Below, one piece after another: positions 52,722 to 61,229 of a stretch of DNA of 64,000 nt. The DNA comes from Oscillospiraceae bacterium (lineage in GTDB: Bacteria > Bacillota > Clostridia > Oscillospirales > Acutalibacteraceae): assembly GCA_910574995.1 (NCBI GenBank), contig CAJTCS010000003.1:1-64000 (forward strand), read 5' to 3'. Made by a program: the position numbers and the translations under genes. Under the pieces are notes generated by a model. It was not told the DNA's origin and made no database searches. It was given only the letters and a program-made list of their open reading frames with translations. The stretch's first letter is position 1, and each line of letters opens with the position of its first letter.

Positions 52722-54842
52722 ATGGATAATACTGTACAGACCAGCCGCCAAAGCCAGATAGCCCAGCTGAACCTGCCCCGCACCATCCACCTGGTGCCTA
52801 TGGACATCATCAGCGGGTTTGAGGTCCGCCCAGGGTTTTATGAGGTGAACGGGGCCACGGCCATCCCTGGCGGCGTGAACTTCACCGTGCATTCCTTCAA
52901 CGCCACAGCCATCGAGCTCTTGCTTTTCCGCCGGGGGGAGGCGGAGCCCTATGCGGTGCTGCCATTCCCGCCCCATTACCGCATCGGCAATGTGTATTCG
53001 ATGATCGTATTTAAGCTGAACATAGAGGAATTCGAATATGCCTACCGGGTAGACGGCCCTTACGACCCAGGCAAGGGGCTGATTTTCGACCGCACCAAAT
53101 ACCTGTTAGACCCCTATGCCAAGGCCGTGACCGGCCAGAGCGAATGGGGCAAGGGGGGCTTCCCGCTGGAAAACAGCTACCGGGCCCGGGTGGTGAAGGA
53201 CGACTTCGACTGGGGGGACATGGCTTCGCCCCTGATACCCATGGAGGACCTGGTCATCTACGAGCTGCATGTACGGGGCTTCACCCGGGACGCCTCCTCC
53301 GGGGTGCTGGCGCCTGGCACCTTCGAAGGCCTGGTGGAAAAGCTGCCCTACCTGAAGGAACTGGGCGTAAACGCCGTGGAGCTGATGCCTATTTTCGAGT
53401 TTGACGAGATGCAGGACTCCCGGGTGGTAGACGGGGAGATGCTCTATAATTATTGGGGCTACAGCACTGTCAGCTTCTTTGCCCCCAACACCAGCTATAC
53501 CGCCAGCCAAGAGTACAACCGGGAGGGCAACGAGCTGAAAAACCTGATCCGTATGTTCAACGAAAACGGCATCGAGGTATACCTGGACGTGGTGTTCAAC
53601 CACACCGCCGAGGGCAACGAGCAGGGCCCCTTCTTCTCCTTCAAGGGTTTTGACAACAACATCTATTATTTGCTGACCCCCGGCGGCAAGTACTACAACT
53701 TCAGCGGCTGCGGCAATACCCTGAACTGCAACCATCCCATCGTCCACCAGATGATCATGGACTGCCTGCGCTATTGGGTGACCACCTACCGGGTAGACGG
53801 CTTCCGGTTCGACCTGGCGTCTATTTTGGGCCGCAACGAGGACGGCAGCCCCATGGATAAGCCCCCGCTTTTGCAGGCCATGGCGTTTGACCCCATTTTG
53901 GGCGACGTGAAGCTCATTGCCGAGGCATGGGACGCGGACGGCCTGTACCAGGTGGGCACGTTCCCCTCTTGGAACCGCTGGGCCGAGTGGAACGGCCGCT
54001 ACCGGGACGACATGCGCCGGTATGTGAAGGGCGACCCGGGCATGGCCCAGGCGGCGGCGCTGCGCCTGGCGGGCTCGCGGGATATATACCAGGCGGATAC
54101 CCGGAAGAACGCCTCTGTCAATTTCTTCACCTGCCACGACGGCTTCACCCTTTACGACCTGTACGCCTATAATTATAAACACAACGAAAGGAACGGCTGG
54201 AACAACACCGATGGGGCCAACGACAACAATAGCTGGAATTGCGGCGCGGAAGGGGAAACCCAAGACCCAGAGGTGAACGCCCTGCGCAGGCGCATGATGC
54301 GCAACGCCTTTGCACTGCTGATGTGCAGCCGGGGCATCCCGATGTTTTTGGCCGGGGATGAATTCTGCAATACCCAGTTTGGCAACAACAATGCCTATTG
54401 CCAGGATAACGTCACTTCCTGGCTGGATTGGAGCCTGCTGGAGAGGAACCGGGACATGTTCGAGTTTTTCTCTTATATGATCCGTTTCCGCAAGGCCCAC
54501 AGGGTGCTGCGGGCCAACGTAAGCGATGGGGCCTGCGGTTTCCCAGACGTAAGCTTCCATGGGGTGAACCCTTGGCATGAAGGCCCCTTTGCCCCTGGCG
54601 ACCACTATATCGGCGTGGCCTTTGCCGGGTGGGAGAAGGGGGCGGGCCCCCAGCTGGTATATGTGGCCTCCAACGCCTATTGGGAAGACTTGCACGTGGC
54701 TTTGCCGGCCTTGCCCCAGGGCCTGGTTTGGGAGTTGGCCGTGGATACCTGGGAAAGCGGGCAACCCCCCAGGCCGCAGGCGGATAGCCGGTTTACCATC
54801 CGTAGGCGCAGTGTGATGGTGTTCGTGGCCAGGCAGGCCTGA
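52722..54842 (+). CDS. glgX: Glycogen debranching enzyme (GlgX/isoamylase type)
   Basis: A 706-residue GH13 enzyme. The N-terminal CBM48-like domain (GGVNFTVHSFNATAIELLLF) precedes the barrel with VVFNHTAEGN, nucleophile Asp ~364 in VDGFRFDLAS, acid Glu ~401 in LIAEAWDADG and FFTCHDGFTLYDL. It hydrolyses alpha-1,6 branches of glycogen or related glucans. GGAAAGGA before ATG. Lone gene; no other glycogen genes in view. Confidence 0.93.
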   Translation: MDNTVQTSRQSQIAQLNLPRTIHLVPMDIISGFEVRPGFYEVNGATAIPGGVNFTVHSFNATAIELLLFRRGEAEPYAVLPFPPHYRIGNVYSMIVFKLNIEEFEYAYRVDGPYDPGKGLIFDRTKYLLDPYAKAVTGQSEWGKGGFPLENSYRARVVKDDFDWGDMASPLIPMEDLVIYELHVRGFTRDASSGVLAPGTFEGLVEKLPYLKELGVNAVELMPIFEFDEMQDSRVVDGEMLYNYWGYSTVSFFAPNTSYTASQEYNREGNELKNLIRMFNENGIEVYLDVVFNHTAEGNEQGPFFSFKGFDNNIYYLLTPGGKYYNFSGCGNTLNCNHPIVHQMIMDCLRYWVTTYRVDGFRFDLASILGRNEDGSPMDKPPLLQAMAFDPILGDVKLIAEAWDADGLYQVGTFPSWNRWAEWNGRYRDDMRRYVKGDPGMAQAAALRLAGSRDIYQADTRKNASVNFFTCHDGFTLYDLYAYNYKHNERNGWNNTDGANDNNSWNCGAEGETQDPEVNALRRRMMRNAFALLMCSRGIPMFLAGDEFCNTQFGNNNAYCQDNVTSWLDWSLLERNRDMFEFFSYMIRFRKAHRVLRANVSDGACGFPDVSFHGVNPWHEGPFAPGDHYIGVAFAGWEKGAGPQLVYVASNAYWEDLHVALPALPQGLVWELAVDTWESGQPPRPQADSRFTIRRRSVMVFVARQA

Positions 54843-55007
54843 TAACGCGCCGTTGGTTAAGGACGTTGCCATAAGAAAACATGAGAAAACCCAGTAAAAT
54901 CAATGTTTTTAAGGGCAGCGGAAAACGGGGCGGCGCAAACAAGTGAATAACAGCACAGAAAGCGGGCGATGTCGGCAAGACACCGCCCGTTTCTGCGCCC
55001 CGGCGAA

Positions 55008-55042
55008 CGCCGCAGATTTTGAAAAAGTCTGCGGCGTTTTTT
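55008..55042 (+). terminator. Terminator/attenuator ahead of the ICE relic
   Basis: Stem CGCCGCAGA/TCTGCGGCG followed by six T. It precedes the broken rep gene by 32 nt; similar hairpins occur upstream of the first gene of Tn1549-like replication modules, so it may belong to the relic. Confidence 0.75.
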
Positions 55043-55073
55043 CATGTCCAGACACCGAAAGGAGCGGAGAACC

Positions 55074-55749
55074 ATGCCAGTATTCCGCGTGGAGAGGAAC
55101 AAAGGGTACACGGTGATGTCGAACCATCACCTGCGGAACAAAGACCTGACCCTGAAAGCCAAGGGCCTGCTGTCGCAAATGTTGTCACTCCCGGAAGATT
55201 GGGACTATTGTTGAGATCGCCAACGTCATAGACCGCAGCCCTATGACCGTGAAAAAATCATTGAACGAATTGGAAAGCGCCAGCCTGATCGAGCGCAAGC
55301 GGCGGGGCCAGTCTCTACCGAACCGCATCTATATCAAGATTCCTGATGGACAGGATATTGTCCGTTTGACGGATAAAAAATTGTCTGTCAGAAGGAAAGA
55401 AAATTGTCCTTCTGATGGACAGAAAACTATCCCTTTGACGGACAGAAAATTGTCCACTAATAACCTTACAAGTAAATTGAGAGAATCACTTGAAGGGAGT
55501 GAGAGTGTGTGCGCCCGCGCGCGAGGCCGCTATCAGAATGTTTTTCTTTCGGATACGGAGGTAGACGAACTGCAAGCGGAACTTCCCGGCCTTTGGCCGC
55601 AGTATGTGGAGAAGCTGTCCGAGTATATGGCCTCCACGGGCAAGACCTACCAGAACCACGCCGCCACTATTCGCCGCTGGGCGGCGGGGGACAGGCGGAA
55701 GGATACGAGCATACCCAATTACACTTACGAGGAGGGCGAGAGCCTATGA
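55074..55749 (+). pseudogene. Broken replication-initiator-like gene of a Tn1549-type ICE
   Basis: The first 46 codons read MPVFRVERNKGYTVMSNHHL ... LSLPEDWDY and stop at 55214, which is the start of the HTH/RepA_N-like protein of Tn1549-family elements. The sequence then continues in another frame (TIVEIANVIDRSPMTVKK, from ~55204) with an HTH segment, a degenerate repeat (DGQDIVRLTDKKL...PSDGQKTIPLTDRKL) and a conserved C-terminus (TYQNHAATIRRWAAGDRRKD). An internal deletion has fused two different genes or domains out of frame. Confidence 0.8.
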
Positions 55750-56023
55750 ATGATTTTGACAGCATTATCAAGCGCATGACCGTGACCCATGTAGGGCCGG
55801 AGGACTACACTGGCGAAGATGGAATTCTGTACTGCGGGAAAAGGACAAACCCGCTGCACCCAAGACCAGACGCCAGGATAAGCCCCGCTTCATTGTGACC
55901 CGTGAATACAGCGGTAGCCAGAGTATGAGGGCCGCTTTTGAGCAGGCCATTGAATCCCAGGCTTGCGGGCAGTTTGAATCCTGGCTTGAAAAGAGGGAGA
56001 GCGATCGCAAAAGTCAAGAGTAA
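55746..56023 (+). pseudogene. Fused remnants of ICE DnaC-like and TnpW-like genes
   Basis: Codons 1-32 (MNDFDSIIKRMTVTHVGPED YTGEDGILYCG) match the start of the Tn1549-type ATP-binding DnaC-like protein. At about 55838 this switches into another frame reading PAAPKTRRQDKPRFIVTREY and AFEQAIESQACGQFESWLEK, the pattern of the transposon protein TnpW, up to the stop at 56023. The ATPase domain and everything in between is missing, so neither gene is functional. Its start overlaps the end of the rep remnant, as in the intact element. Confidence 0.78.
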
Positions 56024-56059
56024 ATGCAGAAAAAATCAGAAAATTTTTTTGAAGGCGGA

Positions 56060-57097
56060 TCAAGCCGCTTCCGCAAGGTATCTTTCAAACAGCGATCCGG
56101 ACGTTTCAAAGCCTAAAATCTCGCGCGGATAGTTATTGATCCACGTTTCAACCCGCGCGACGTATTCGGCGGATACTTGCCGGAAGTCCGTTCCCTTCGG
56201 AAGAAAACGGCGGATCATCTTGTTTATATTCTCGTTTGTCCCGCGTTCGTATGCGCTGTACGGGTGGCAATAGTAAACGGTCGTGCGCTTCCGCTTGCCC
56301 CTGCCGAAGATCGAAGTTTCTATTCCGGCGCAATCCGCAAATTCCGAACCGTTATCCACGGTAATGCTTTTGAATATCTGCGGGAAGCGCCGCCCGTACT
56401 TCCGTTCAAGCCTGTTTAACGCCTTCACGACGCTGGCGGCTGTGTGATCCGGCATTTTGATTATAATTTCCTGCCGCGTCAACCGTTCCGAAAGAACAAG
56501 CAAGGTTTCCTTCGTTTTCTTCTTCCCCTCGACGCAATCCATTTCCCAATGTCCGAAGGTTTCCCGATCGTTTATTTCCTGCGGGCGGTTCTCTATGCTT
56601 TCGCCTTTCGGCGCGCGGGCTGGCTTCGACTTCACTTTTTCATATTTCCGCTTGCGCTTCCCCTTCTGCGGAAGGTTCTTCCGCTCCAGCCGAAGGAAAA
56701 CGCCCTTGTCTATGTAATTGTATATCGTCTTTTCGCTGATCTCTGTTTGGAAGGTCAGCCCCAGCCGCTTGATTTCTCCGACGACGGCGGCGGGGGAAAA
56801 GCCTTCGTCCGCGATCTTCTTTTCGATGAACTCCGCCAATTCGTGATCGTCGCCGATCTTTAGGTCGCCGCCCTTCGCCTTCAACTGTTCGTCGTACTTC
56901 TGCTGGGCGATTTCCGGCGAATAGCGTTCTTCGGTCGTTAGGTCGGAATTCAAATGCGTGTACGTTCCGCGCTTTAGCTCCCTGTAAATTGTTGTATTGT
57001 GAACGTGCAGCCGATCCGCAATCTGTAAGGGCTTCAAGCCCTCTTTCAACGCCTTCTCTATTTTTAGGCGGTCTGTCCACGTCAAGTGTTTGTGCAT
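56060..57097 (-). CDS. IS30-family transposase
   Basis: A 345-residue DDE transposase, full length. N-terminal HTH (KPLQIADRLHVHNTTIYREL KRG), and catalytic residues Asp in GHWEMDCVEGKKK, Asp in ITVDNGSEFAD and Glu in ERGTNENINKMIRRFLPKGT. ATG at 57097 with TTGGAGG. No matching IS30 terminal repeats are evident on either side. It lies at the left edge of the prophage next to a regulator and shares its codon use, so it may be the phage's own mobility gene rather than an inserted IS. Confidence 0.92.
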   Translation of the reverse strand: MHKHLTWTDRLKIEKALKEGLKPLQIADRLHVHNTTIYRELKRGTYTHLNSDLTTEERYSPEIAQQKYDEQLKAKGGDLKIGDDHELAEFIEKKIADEGFSPAAVVGEIKRLGLTFQTEISEKTIYNYIDKGVFLRLERKNLPQKGKRKRKYEKVKSKPARAPKGESIENRPQEINDRETFGHWEMDCVEGKKKTKETLLVLSERLTRQEIIIKMPDHTAASVVKALNRLERKYGRRFPQIFKSITVDNGSEFADCAGIETSIFGRGKRKRTTVYYCHPYSAYERGTNENINKMIRRFLPKGTDFRQVSAEYVARVETWINNYPREILGFETSGSLFERYLAEAA

Positions 57098-57150
57098 TGT
57101 TATTCCTCCAAAAAGAAAAAGGGCGGCATATCCTGCCGCCCTCCGTGAAA

Positions 57151-57417
57151 TCAATGTTTATTTCCGTATGCGTCTAATTGTTCGATCGTGTCCGGATCGC
57201 TCAATATATCCCGTAATGAACAGCCCAGCGCGTTGCAAAGTTTAAGAATTGTTACCAGCTTCGCCCCGTTCAGATCGCGCCCGCCGCGTTCATAGTCTTG
57301 CAGAATGCGGACGGAAATTCCCGCCGCGTTTGCAAGCTGCGATTGTGACATTCCCGCCGCTTTTCGTGCTGCTTGTAGCTTTTCGTTCCTGTACGCCACT
57401 TTTACGCTGATTTCCAT
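57151..57417 (-). CDS. Xre-family regulator
   Basis: An 88-residue HTH protein: ARKAAGMSQSQLANAAGISV RILQDYERGGRDLNG is a Cro/C1-type domain. Start at 57417 (MEISVKVAYRNEK); the longer frame from 57438 runs into promoter sequence. Probably a prophage repressor. Sits 53 nt before the transposase gene on the same strand and may co-regulate it. Confidence 0.85.
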   Translation of the reverse strand: MEISVKVAYRNEKLQAARKAAGMSQSQLANAAGISVRILQDYERGGRDLNGAKLVTILKLCNALGCSLRDILSDPDTIEQLDAYGNKH

Positions 57418-57431
57418 TTGCGCCCGCCCCC

Positions 57432-57461
57432 TTGACAAATTCTTGTTTTATCGGTTATAAT
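57432..57461 (+). promoter_or_regulatory. Plus-strand promoter antisense to the small ORF
   Basis: TTGACA and TATAAT with an 18-bp spacer, directed rightward. With the terminator at 57753-57771 it would give a ~300-nt RNA antisense to the 38-codon gene and its leader. No plus-strand gene is credible in this stretch. Confidence 0.5.
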
Positions 57462-57496
57462 AAAGACAACGGGCGGGGAAACCCGCTGTCCGGTGT

Positions 57497-57613
57497 TTAG
57501 GATTGCTTGTTCTTCTTGTTAGGCTTAATGCTGATTGTGATACGCTCCACCGTTTCACTCTCTAAAGCCTTTTTAAGAAGGTCAAGCAATTCTTTTATTT
57601 GCTCTTCGGTCAT
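57497..57613 (-). CDS. 38-residue small protein
   Basis: An ORF beginning MTEEQIKELLDLLKKALESE and ending ITISIKPNKKNKQS, with AAAGGGGGTG 4 nt before ATG. One amphipathic helix followed by a short beta/basic tail. It is located between a strong promoter (57684-57712) and the Xre gene on the same strand, so it is probably translated. Family not recognised. Confidence 0.6.
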   Translation of the reverse strand: MTEEQIKELLDLLKKALESETVERITISIKPNKKNKQS

Positions 57614-57683
57614 TTCTGCACCCCCTTTCCGGTGGTGTATTCTCCTTTCTTCGTTTACTCGGCTTCCCCTTGCCTGTGATTAT

Positions 57684-57712
57684 ATTATACTGCATTTGCC
57701 GTATAAAGTCAA
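57684..57712 (-). promoter_or_regulatory. Promoter of small ORF and Xre gene
   Basis: TTGACT (57712-57707) and TATAAT (57689-57684) with a 17-bp spacer on the minus strand. Confidence 0.8.
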
Positions 57713-57752
57713 TAGCTTTTCAAGAAAAAACCGGAAAAAGATAAAAAAATTA

Positions 57753-57771
57753 CGGCGGGACAACCCCGCCG
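57753..57771. terminator. Bidirectional terminator
   Basis: Stem CGGCGGG/CCCGCCG with CTTTTT on the plus side and seven T on the minus side. Ends the second Xre gene and the putative antisense RNA. Confidence 0.8.
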
Positions 57772-57776
57772 CTTTT

Positions 57777-58022
57777 TCATTCCTCCATATCTAAAAGCCA
57801 AAGCACCGAAACGCCCAGCACCTTTGCAAAGACTTTCAATTCAAAGTCGGAAACGAAGCGCGTTCCGATCTCAATTCTTGATATGCTGTCCCGCTCCATG
57901 TTTACGCCCGCAATTTGCAGCTTCGCGGCTAAATCCTCTTGCCGCATACGCTGAACAACGCGCGCTTGCCGGATACGGTCGCCGGAAATGTTCTTCTTCC
58001 CGTTATAGTCGTATATCTTCAC
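57777..58022 (-). CDS. Xre-family regulator
   Basis: An 81-residue HTH protein: DRIRQARVVQRMRQEDLAAK LQ and RDSISRIEIGTRFVSDFELK VFAKVLGVS. GTG start with GGGGGCGG upstream. The second Cro/C1-type regulator within 600 bp; probably the opposing partner in a lysogeny switch or a regulator of the divergent HIRAN gene. Confidence 0.85.
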   Translation of the reverse strand: MKIYDYNGKKNISGDRIRQARVVQRMRQEDLAAKLQIAGVNMERDSISRIEIGTRFVSDFELKVFAKVLGVSVLWLLDMEE

Positions 58023-58082
58023 CTTGCCGCCCCCTTTCGTGCGGAAGATTTCTGAACGGTGTGTAAATATTCCGCTTTATTC

Positions 58083-58111
58083 TTGATTTTACCGCTTCGA
58101 TCGTCTATAAT
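58083..58111 (+). promoter_or_regulatory. Promoter of the HIRAN gene
   Basis: TTGATT and TATAAT with a 17-bp spacer, plus strand, diverging from the Xre gene. Confidence 0.8.
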
Positions 58112-58176
58112 TGTGTTAAAGGTCAGAATGGCGCTTTGCAGCTAAATTTTTTCTACCTTGAAGGGAAGGTAACAGC

Positions 58177-58761
58177 ATGAAAAAATCTGTTATTGTTATG
58201 TGGATCGTCGCGGCGTTGTTCCTTGTTTCTGCTTTCCCGATGTTTGCCGAAGGGAACGTCGGCGCGGGCGTATCCGGAATTGCGATCGCCGCCGTTCTCG
58301 CGGCTTTCGGTTTCGTCAAAAGCAAGAAGGCGAAGGACGGCGCGCCCGCTGCTTCGGCGGAAAAGCGCGTTGAAGCTCCCGCCGCGCGCGGCGCGTCTGT
58401 AAATAGTACGCCAGCAGCCGAACCGGAACTTCCGTTTGAATTTCTCAAAACGAACATTGCTGGCGTTACGTTTAAGGACGGGCGGAAAAGCCGACAAACG
58501 ATTCTTCGCCGCCTGTATTGGAAGGACGCGCCCTTCGATCACGAAGAAGCGGAAGTAACCCTTGTCCGCGAAGAATTTGAAGGGAAGCCCGCTTTTGCCG
58601 TTATGCTCAACGGCGAAAAAGCCGGATACGTCCCCGCCGAACACGTACAATACATTGCGGATAATTACGAACGCTGCGACGGCGTAACGCGCATTGAAGC
58701 GCATTGCGGAAAAGAAGATATTTACGGCGCGGAAATAACAATTCGTTTTCGGAAAGTCTGA
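58177..58761 (+). CDS. HIRAN-domain membrane protein
   Basis: A 194-residue protein. Two N-terminal membrane segments (VIVMWIVAALFLVSAFPMFA, GIAIAAVLAAFGFV), an Ala/Lys linker, then a C-terminal HIRAN-like domain (EAEVTLVREEFEGKPAFAVM LNGEKAGYVPAEHVQYIA). HIRAN domains bind DNA ends or stalled-fork DNA in other proteins; membrane tethering is odd. It has its own promoter and terminator and opposes the lysis genes, like a phage moron expressed in the lysogen. GGGAAGG before ATG. Confidence 0.75.
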   Translation: MKKSVIVMWIVAALFLVSAFPMFAEGNVGAGVSGIAIAAVLAAFGFVKSKKAKDGAPAASAEKRVEAPAARGASVNSTPAAEPELPFEFLKTNIAGVTFKDGRKSRQTILRRLYWKDAPFDHEEAEVTLVREEFEGKPAFAVMLNGEKAGYVPAEHVQYIADNYERCDGVTRIEAHCGKEDIYGAEITIRFRKV

Positions 58762-58772
58762 ACCAAACAAAA

Positions 58773-58809
58773 AAATCCCCCGCAAGGCGTGAAGCCCTGC
58801 GGGGGATTT
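58773..58809. terminator. Bidirectional terminator
   Basis: A 12-bp stem (AAATCCCCCGCA/TGCGGGGGATTT) after the HIRAN gene and past the lysis genes, A-rich on one side and T-rich on the other. Confidence 0.85.
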
Positions 58810-58891
58810 CTCATATCAGCGGGCGGAATGCCCGCCGCCGTCAAGCCGCTTTGCTGAAAGAGGAAAAGCGCAATACGGCGCGATCGGTGGT

Positions 58892-59224
58892 TTAGTCGCC
58901 TTCCGGCTCGGTCGTGTCAAGAATGCCGATGTACGATGGAAGATTGAAAACGGCGGCTTCTATCAGCTTGTCCAAGCTGTCCGCGTCGATCTTGAAGCCC
59001 TTGTTTGCCAAAAATTCAATAACAAAGCGCTTTTTCTCTTCGCCCCTGCCGCTTCCGGTGTAAATCTGTTCGGCGGCTTCGACGGCGGCTTCCGCCCACA
59101 ATTTGATTTTCTCGAACTGTGCGACGGAAGTTTTGCTTTTGATCCACGGGATCACAAAAGCCGAAATGATAGCGGCAATCAGTGCCGCCAGCGCTTCAAT
59201 AATGGTAGTAATGTCAAAAGTCAT
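58892..59224 (-). CDS. Phage holin, LLH-type
   Basis: A 110-residue protein with one N-terminal membrane helix (IIEALAALIAAIISAFVIPW I) followed by a long amphipathic helix and a lactobacillus-holin-like C-terminus (EEKKRFVIEFLANKGFKIDA). It would open the membrane for the endolysin encoded upstream. ATG at 59224 with GAGG; longer frames to 59347 are not supported. Confidence 0.85.
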   Translation of the reverse strand: MTFDITTIIEALAALIAAIISAFVIPWIKSKTSVAQFEKIKLWAEAAVEAAEQIYTGSGRGEEKKRFVIEFLANKGFKIDADSLDKLIEAAVFNLPSYIGILDTTEPEGD

Positions 59225-59339
59225 GTTGAAAACCTCGCTTTCTTGTTCTGTGTTTATTGTGTATCCTCTTTCGATCGCACGGAAAACGCACGGGACGCGC
59301 TGAAGATCGTGCGCGTGTGTTCTTCGTGTAATTCGCGTG

Positions 59340-60350
59340 TTATGCAAGCGTCAGATCGTCCACGTTCACCGCCGCCACAACGATGTTTCCGAAGGTAATA
59401 ACGGCGCGCTTTCCGCTGATTTCCTTTACAACGTGTACGCGGTCGTACACATAGGAAGCAAGGCTTCCCCCTGTGTAGGTGGGCGCGCCCTGCTTCAAGC
59501 GGACGCGGCTTCCCTCTGTGATCTTCGCTGCTGCGGGCGCGCTGGGCGCTCCGTAGATGTCCGCCGCGTCAACCCAGCCATATACGTTTGATCCGCCGCC
59601 CTTTTCCGCGATAAGGTGGTAAGGGTGTTTTCCGTTGTGCGTCTGCGTGATTTTTGCTTTGCCCGCTTTGCACGGCTTCCCGCTCGAAGCGTTCGCGGAA
59701 ACATAGTGCTTTGTTCCTTTGAAGTCCACAATATCGCCGACGCTGAATTTCCCTTCGGAAGTGTTCGGCTTCGTAGTGCTGCTATTTCCCGCGGCGTTTC
59801 CGGTGTACTCGATATACGGCAATTTCCCGTGTTTCGTCCACGTGCGGGCGTTGTATCCGCTCTTTCTGCCGATGTTCGCAACGGCGGTAATCTGCACGTT
59901 ATTTTCCCAGCGCGGCGTACACTCAACGCCCAGCCCGTTCCCGATATAAACGCCGATATGCCCTTCGCACCAAAGCGCTTCGCCGATCTCAACGTGCGAA
60001 AAATCCGTCGATACGTTCGCGCATTTTGTAATCATTGTGTCCGCGCCGATGTCCGGAACGCCGTTGACGGCGTATTCTGCGCCGCCGTAGCAATCGGATT
60101 TATTGCCGTTCCAGCCCCACAAAACCCCTTTGATAAGGCAAACGCAATCAAAGCCGAATGTATCAGCGCTGGCGGCGTTTATCATTGCAACGCGGGAAGA
60201 TTGTTTGTTGTAGTCGTGATTGCTGGTATATCGCTTTTTGTTCGCCGCCGTCATAGGCGCGCCGAAGCACCCCATAACATAAAGCGTCTTGTAATTCTTC
60301 GCAATGTCGATCAGCTTTTCCACGAACTCGTTACTTTTCATTTTTGCCAT
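59340..60350 (-). CDS. Endolysin: NlpC/P60-like peptidase with SH3-like domains
   Basis: A 336-residue lysin. The N-terminal ~200 residues hold a Cys/His peptidase pattern: catalytic Cys in TFGFDCVCLIKGVLWG and His in EGHIGVYIGNGLGVECTPRW. The C-terminus has two SH3b-like wall-binding modules (GDIVDFKGTKHYVSANASSG, GSRVRLKQGAPTYTGGSLAS). It would cut peptidoglycan at lysis. AAAGGAGG before ATG at 60350. Upstream of the holin on the same strand. Confidence 0.88.
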   Translation of the reverse strand: MAKMKSNEFVEKLIDIAKNYKTLYVMGCFGAPMTAANKKRYTSNHDYNKQSSRVAMINAASADTFGFDCVCLIKGVLWGWNGNKSDCYGGAEYAVNGVPDIGADTMITKCANVSTDFSHVEIGEALWCEGHIGVYIGNGLGVECTPRWENNVQITAVANIGRKSGYNARTWTKHGKLPYIEYTGNAAGNSSTTKPNTSEGKFSVGDIVDFKGTKHYVSANASSGKPCKAGKAKITQTHNGKHPYHLIAEKGGGSNVYGWVDAADIYGAPSAPAAAKITEGSRVRLKQGAPTYTGGSLASYVYDRVHVVKEISGKRAVITFGNIVVAAVNVDDLTLA

Positions 60351-60387
60351 TGTGAAAACCTCCTTTGAAATGCGAAACGGGAACGGC

Positions 60388-60696
60388 TCATTCGTGCCGC
60401 TCCCGCTCCTGTACCTCTTCGATCCGGTCAATTCGTTTGTGTGCCTGTTTCGCGCTCTCTTCCACGGCGGTAAGGCGGGAAACGAATTCCGTATTCGTCT
60501 TTCGCTGTTCCCGCTGCTCGGCTTTAATATCGTCGATCCCGCCTTTGATATAGCCGATTTCCGTTAAAACGGTCGCGTCTGCCTTCGCGTCGCCTTCCTT
60601 GTCTTTGTCCCTGTTCCGGACGAAAGCAAGATAACCGAACACGATGGCGCAAACAGCGGATACAATCGAAAGCACGGTCATAAATGTTTCGTTCAT
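60388..60696 (-). CDS. Small membrane protein with coiled coil (lysis accessory?)
   Basis: A 102-residue protein: an N-terminal membrane helix (TVLSIVSAVCAIVFGYLAFV) then a charged coiled coil (IDDIKAEQREQRKTNTEFVS RLTAVEESAKQA). Like XhlA-type or spanin-like proteins in being a helix plus coiled coil beside holin and lysin, but with the order reversed relative to XhlA. GGGAGG before ATG at 60696. Confidence 0.75.
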   Translation of the reverse strand: MNETFMTVLSIVSAVCAIVFGYLAFVRNRDKDKEGDAKADATVLTEIGYIKGGIDDIKAEQREQRKTNTEFVSRLTAVEESAKQAHKRIDRIEEVQERERHE

Positions 60697-60701
60697 GCGG
60701 T

Positions 60702-61229
60702 TTACCTCCCTTCGACTTTTTCCCATTGCCACAAAGAAGGCGTGTCGGGCGGATATACGCAATCGGGCATATCTGCTTTTGCAAGATACACGCCGCCTTT
60801 GTAACTGTAATACAAGCCGGAAGCGACGTTTACGACGATCCCCGCCGTTTCCGGATAGGGGATCGGATCGTCAATCGTGCCGGAAGCTGCAAGCTCCACC
60901 AGCCTGTAATATGCGAAGGTCGTTTCGACGGGATACGCCGCCGCGTTTGATGTATGCGGCGCGACAACCTCGAAATAACGGTCGCCGTACTTGAAAATTT
61001 CGCCGATCGTGTTGTATGCGTGATTGTCCTTGAAGCTGTCGTATTCGATAAGCTCCGCCGATTGAAGGATCATGCCGTCGTCAATGATCTTCGTTCCCGC
61101 TGCGCGATCCTGCACGATCTGCGCCTTGAAGGACAATGCAAGAAGGGCGGCGGATTTCTCTTCCGCCGTCCTTAATTGTTGAACGTCTTTTTTCATCTGT
61201 GTATTGCCGTTTTTTCCCTTGATAATCAT
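60702..61229 (-). CDS. Phage tail-end protein with carbohydrate-binding-like C-terminus
   Basis: A 175-residue protein. The C-terminal ~50 residues (GLYYSYKGGVYLAKADMPDC and SLWQWEKVEG) have the aromatic pattern of type 5/12 carbohydrate-binding modules found on phage tail fibres. The N-terminus resembles XkdW/tail-associated small proteins only vaguely. Start overlaps the stop of the variable tail protein (ATGA). Confidence 0.7.
   Translation of the reverse strand: MIIKGKNGNTQMKKDVQQLRTAEEKSAALLALSFKAQIVQDRAAGTKIIDDGMILQSAELIEYDSFKDNHAYNTIGEIFKYGDRYFEVVAPHTSNAAAYPVETTFAYYRLVELAASGTIDDPIPYPETAGIVVNVASGLYYSYKGGVYLAKADMPDCVYPPDTPSLWQWEKVEGR

Noticed and set aside
53106-54872. 588-codon frame opposite glgX
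   Set aside because: Shadow of a GH13 gene with catalytic residues on the plus strand.
57507-57794. 95-codon plus-strand frame in the phage control region
   Set aside because: Overlaps a terminator, a promoter and the better-supported 38-codon minus-strand gene.
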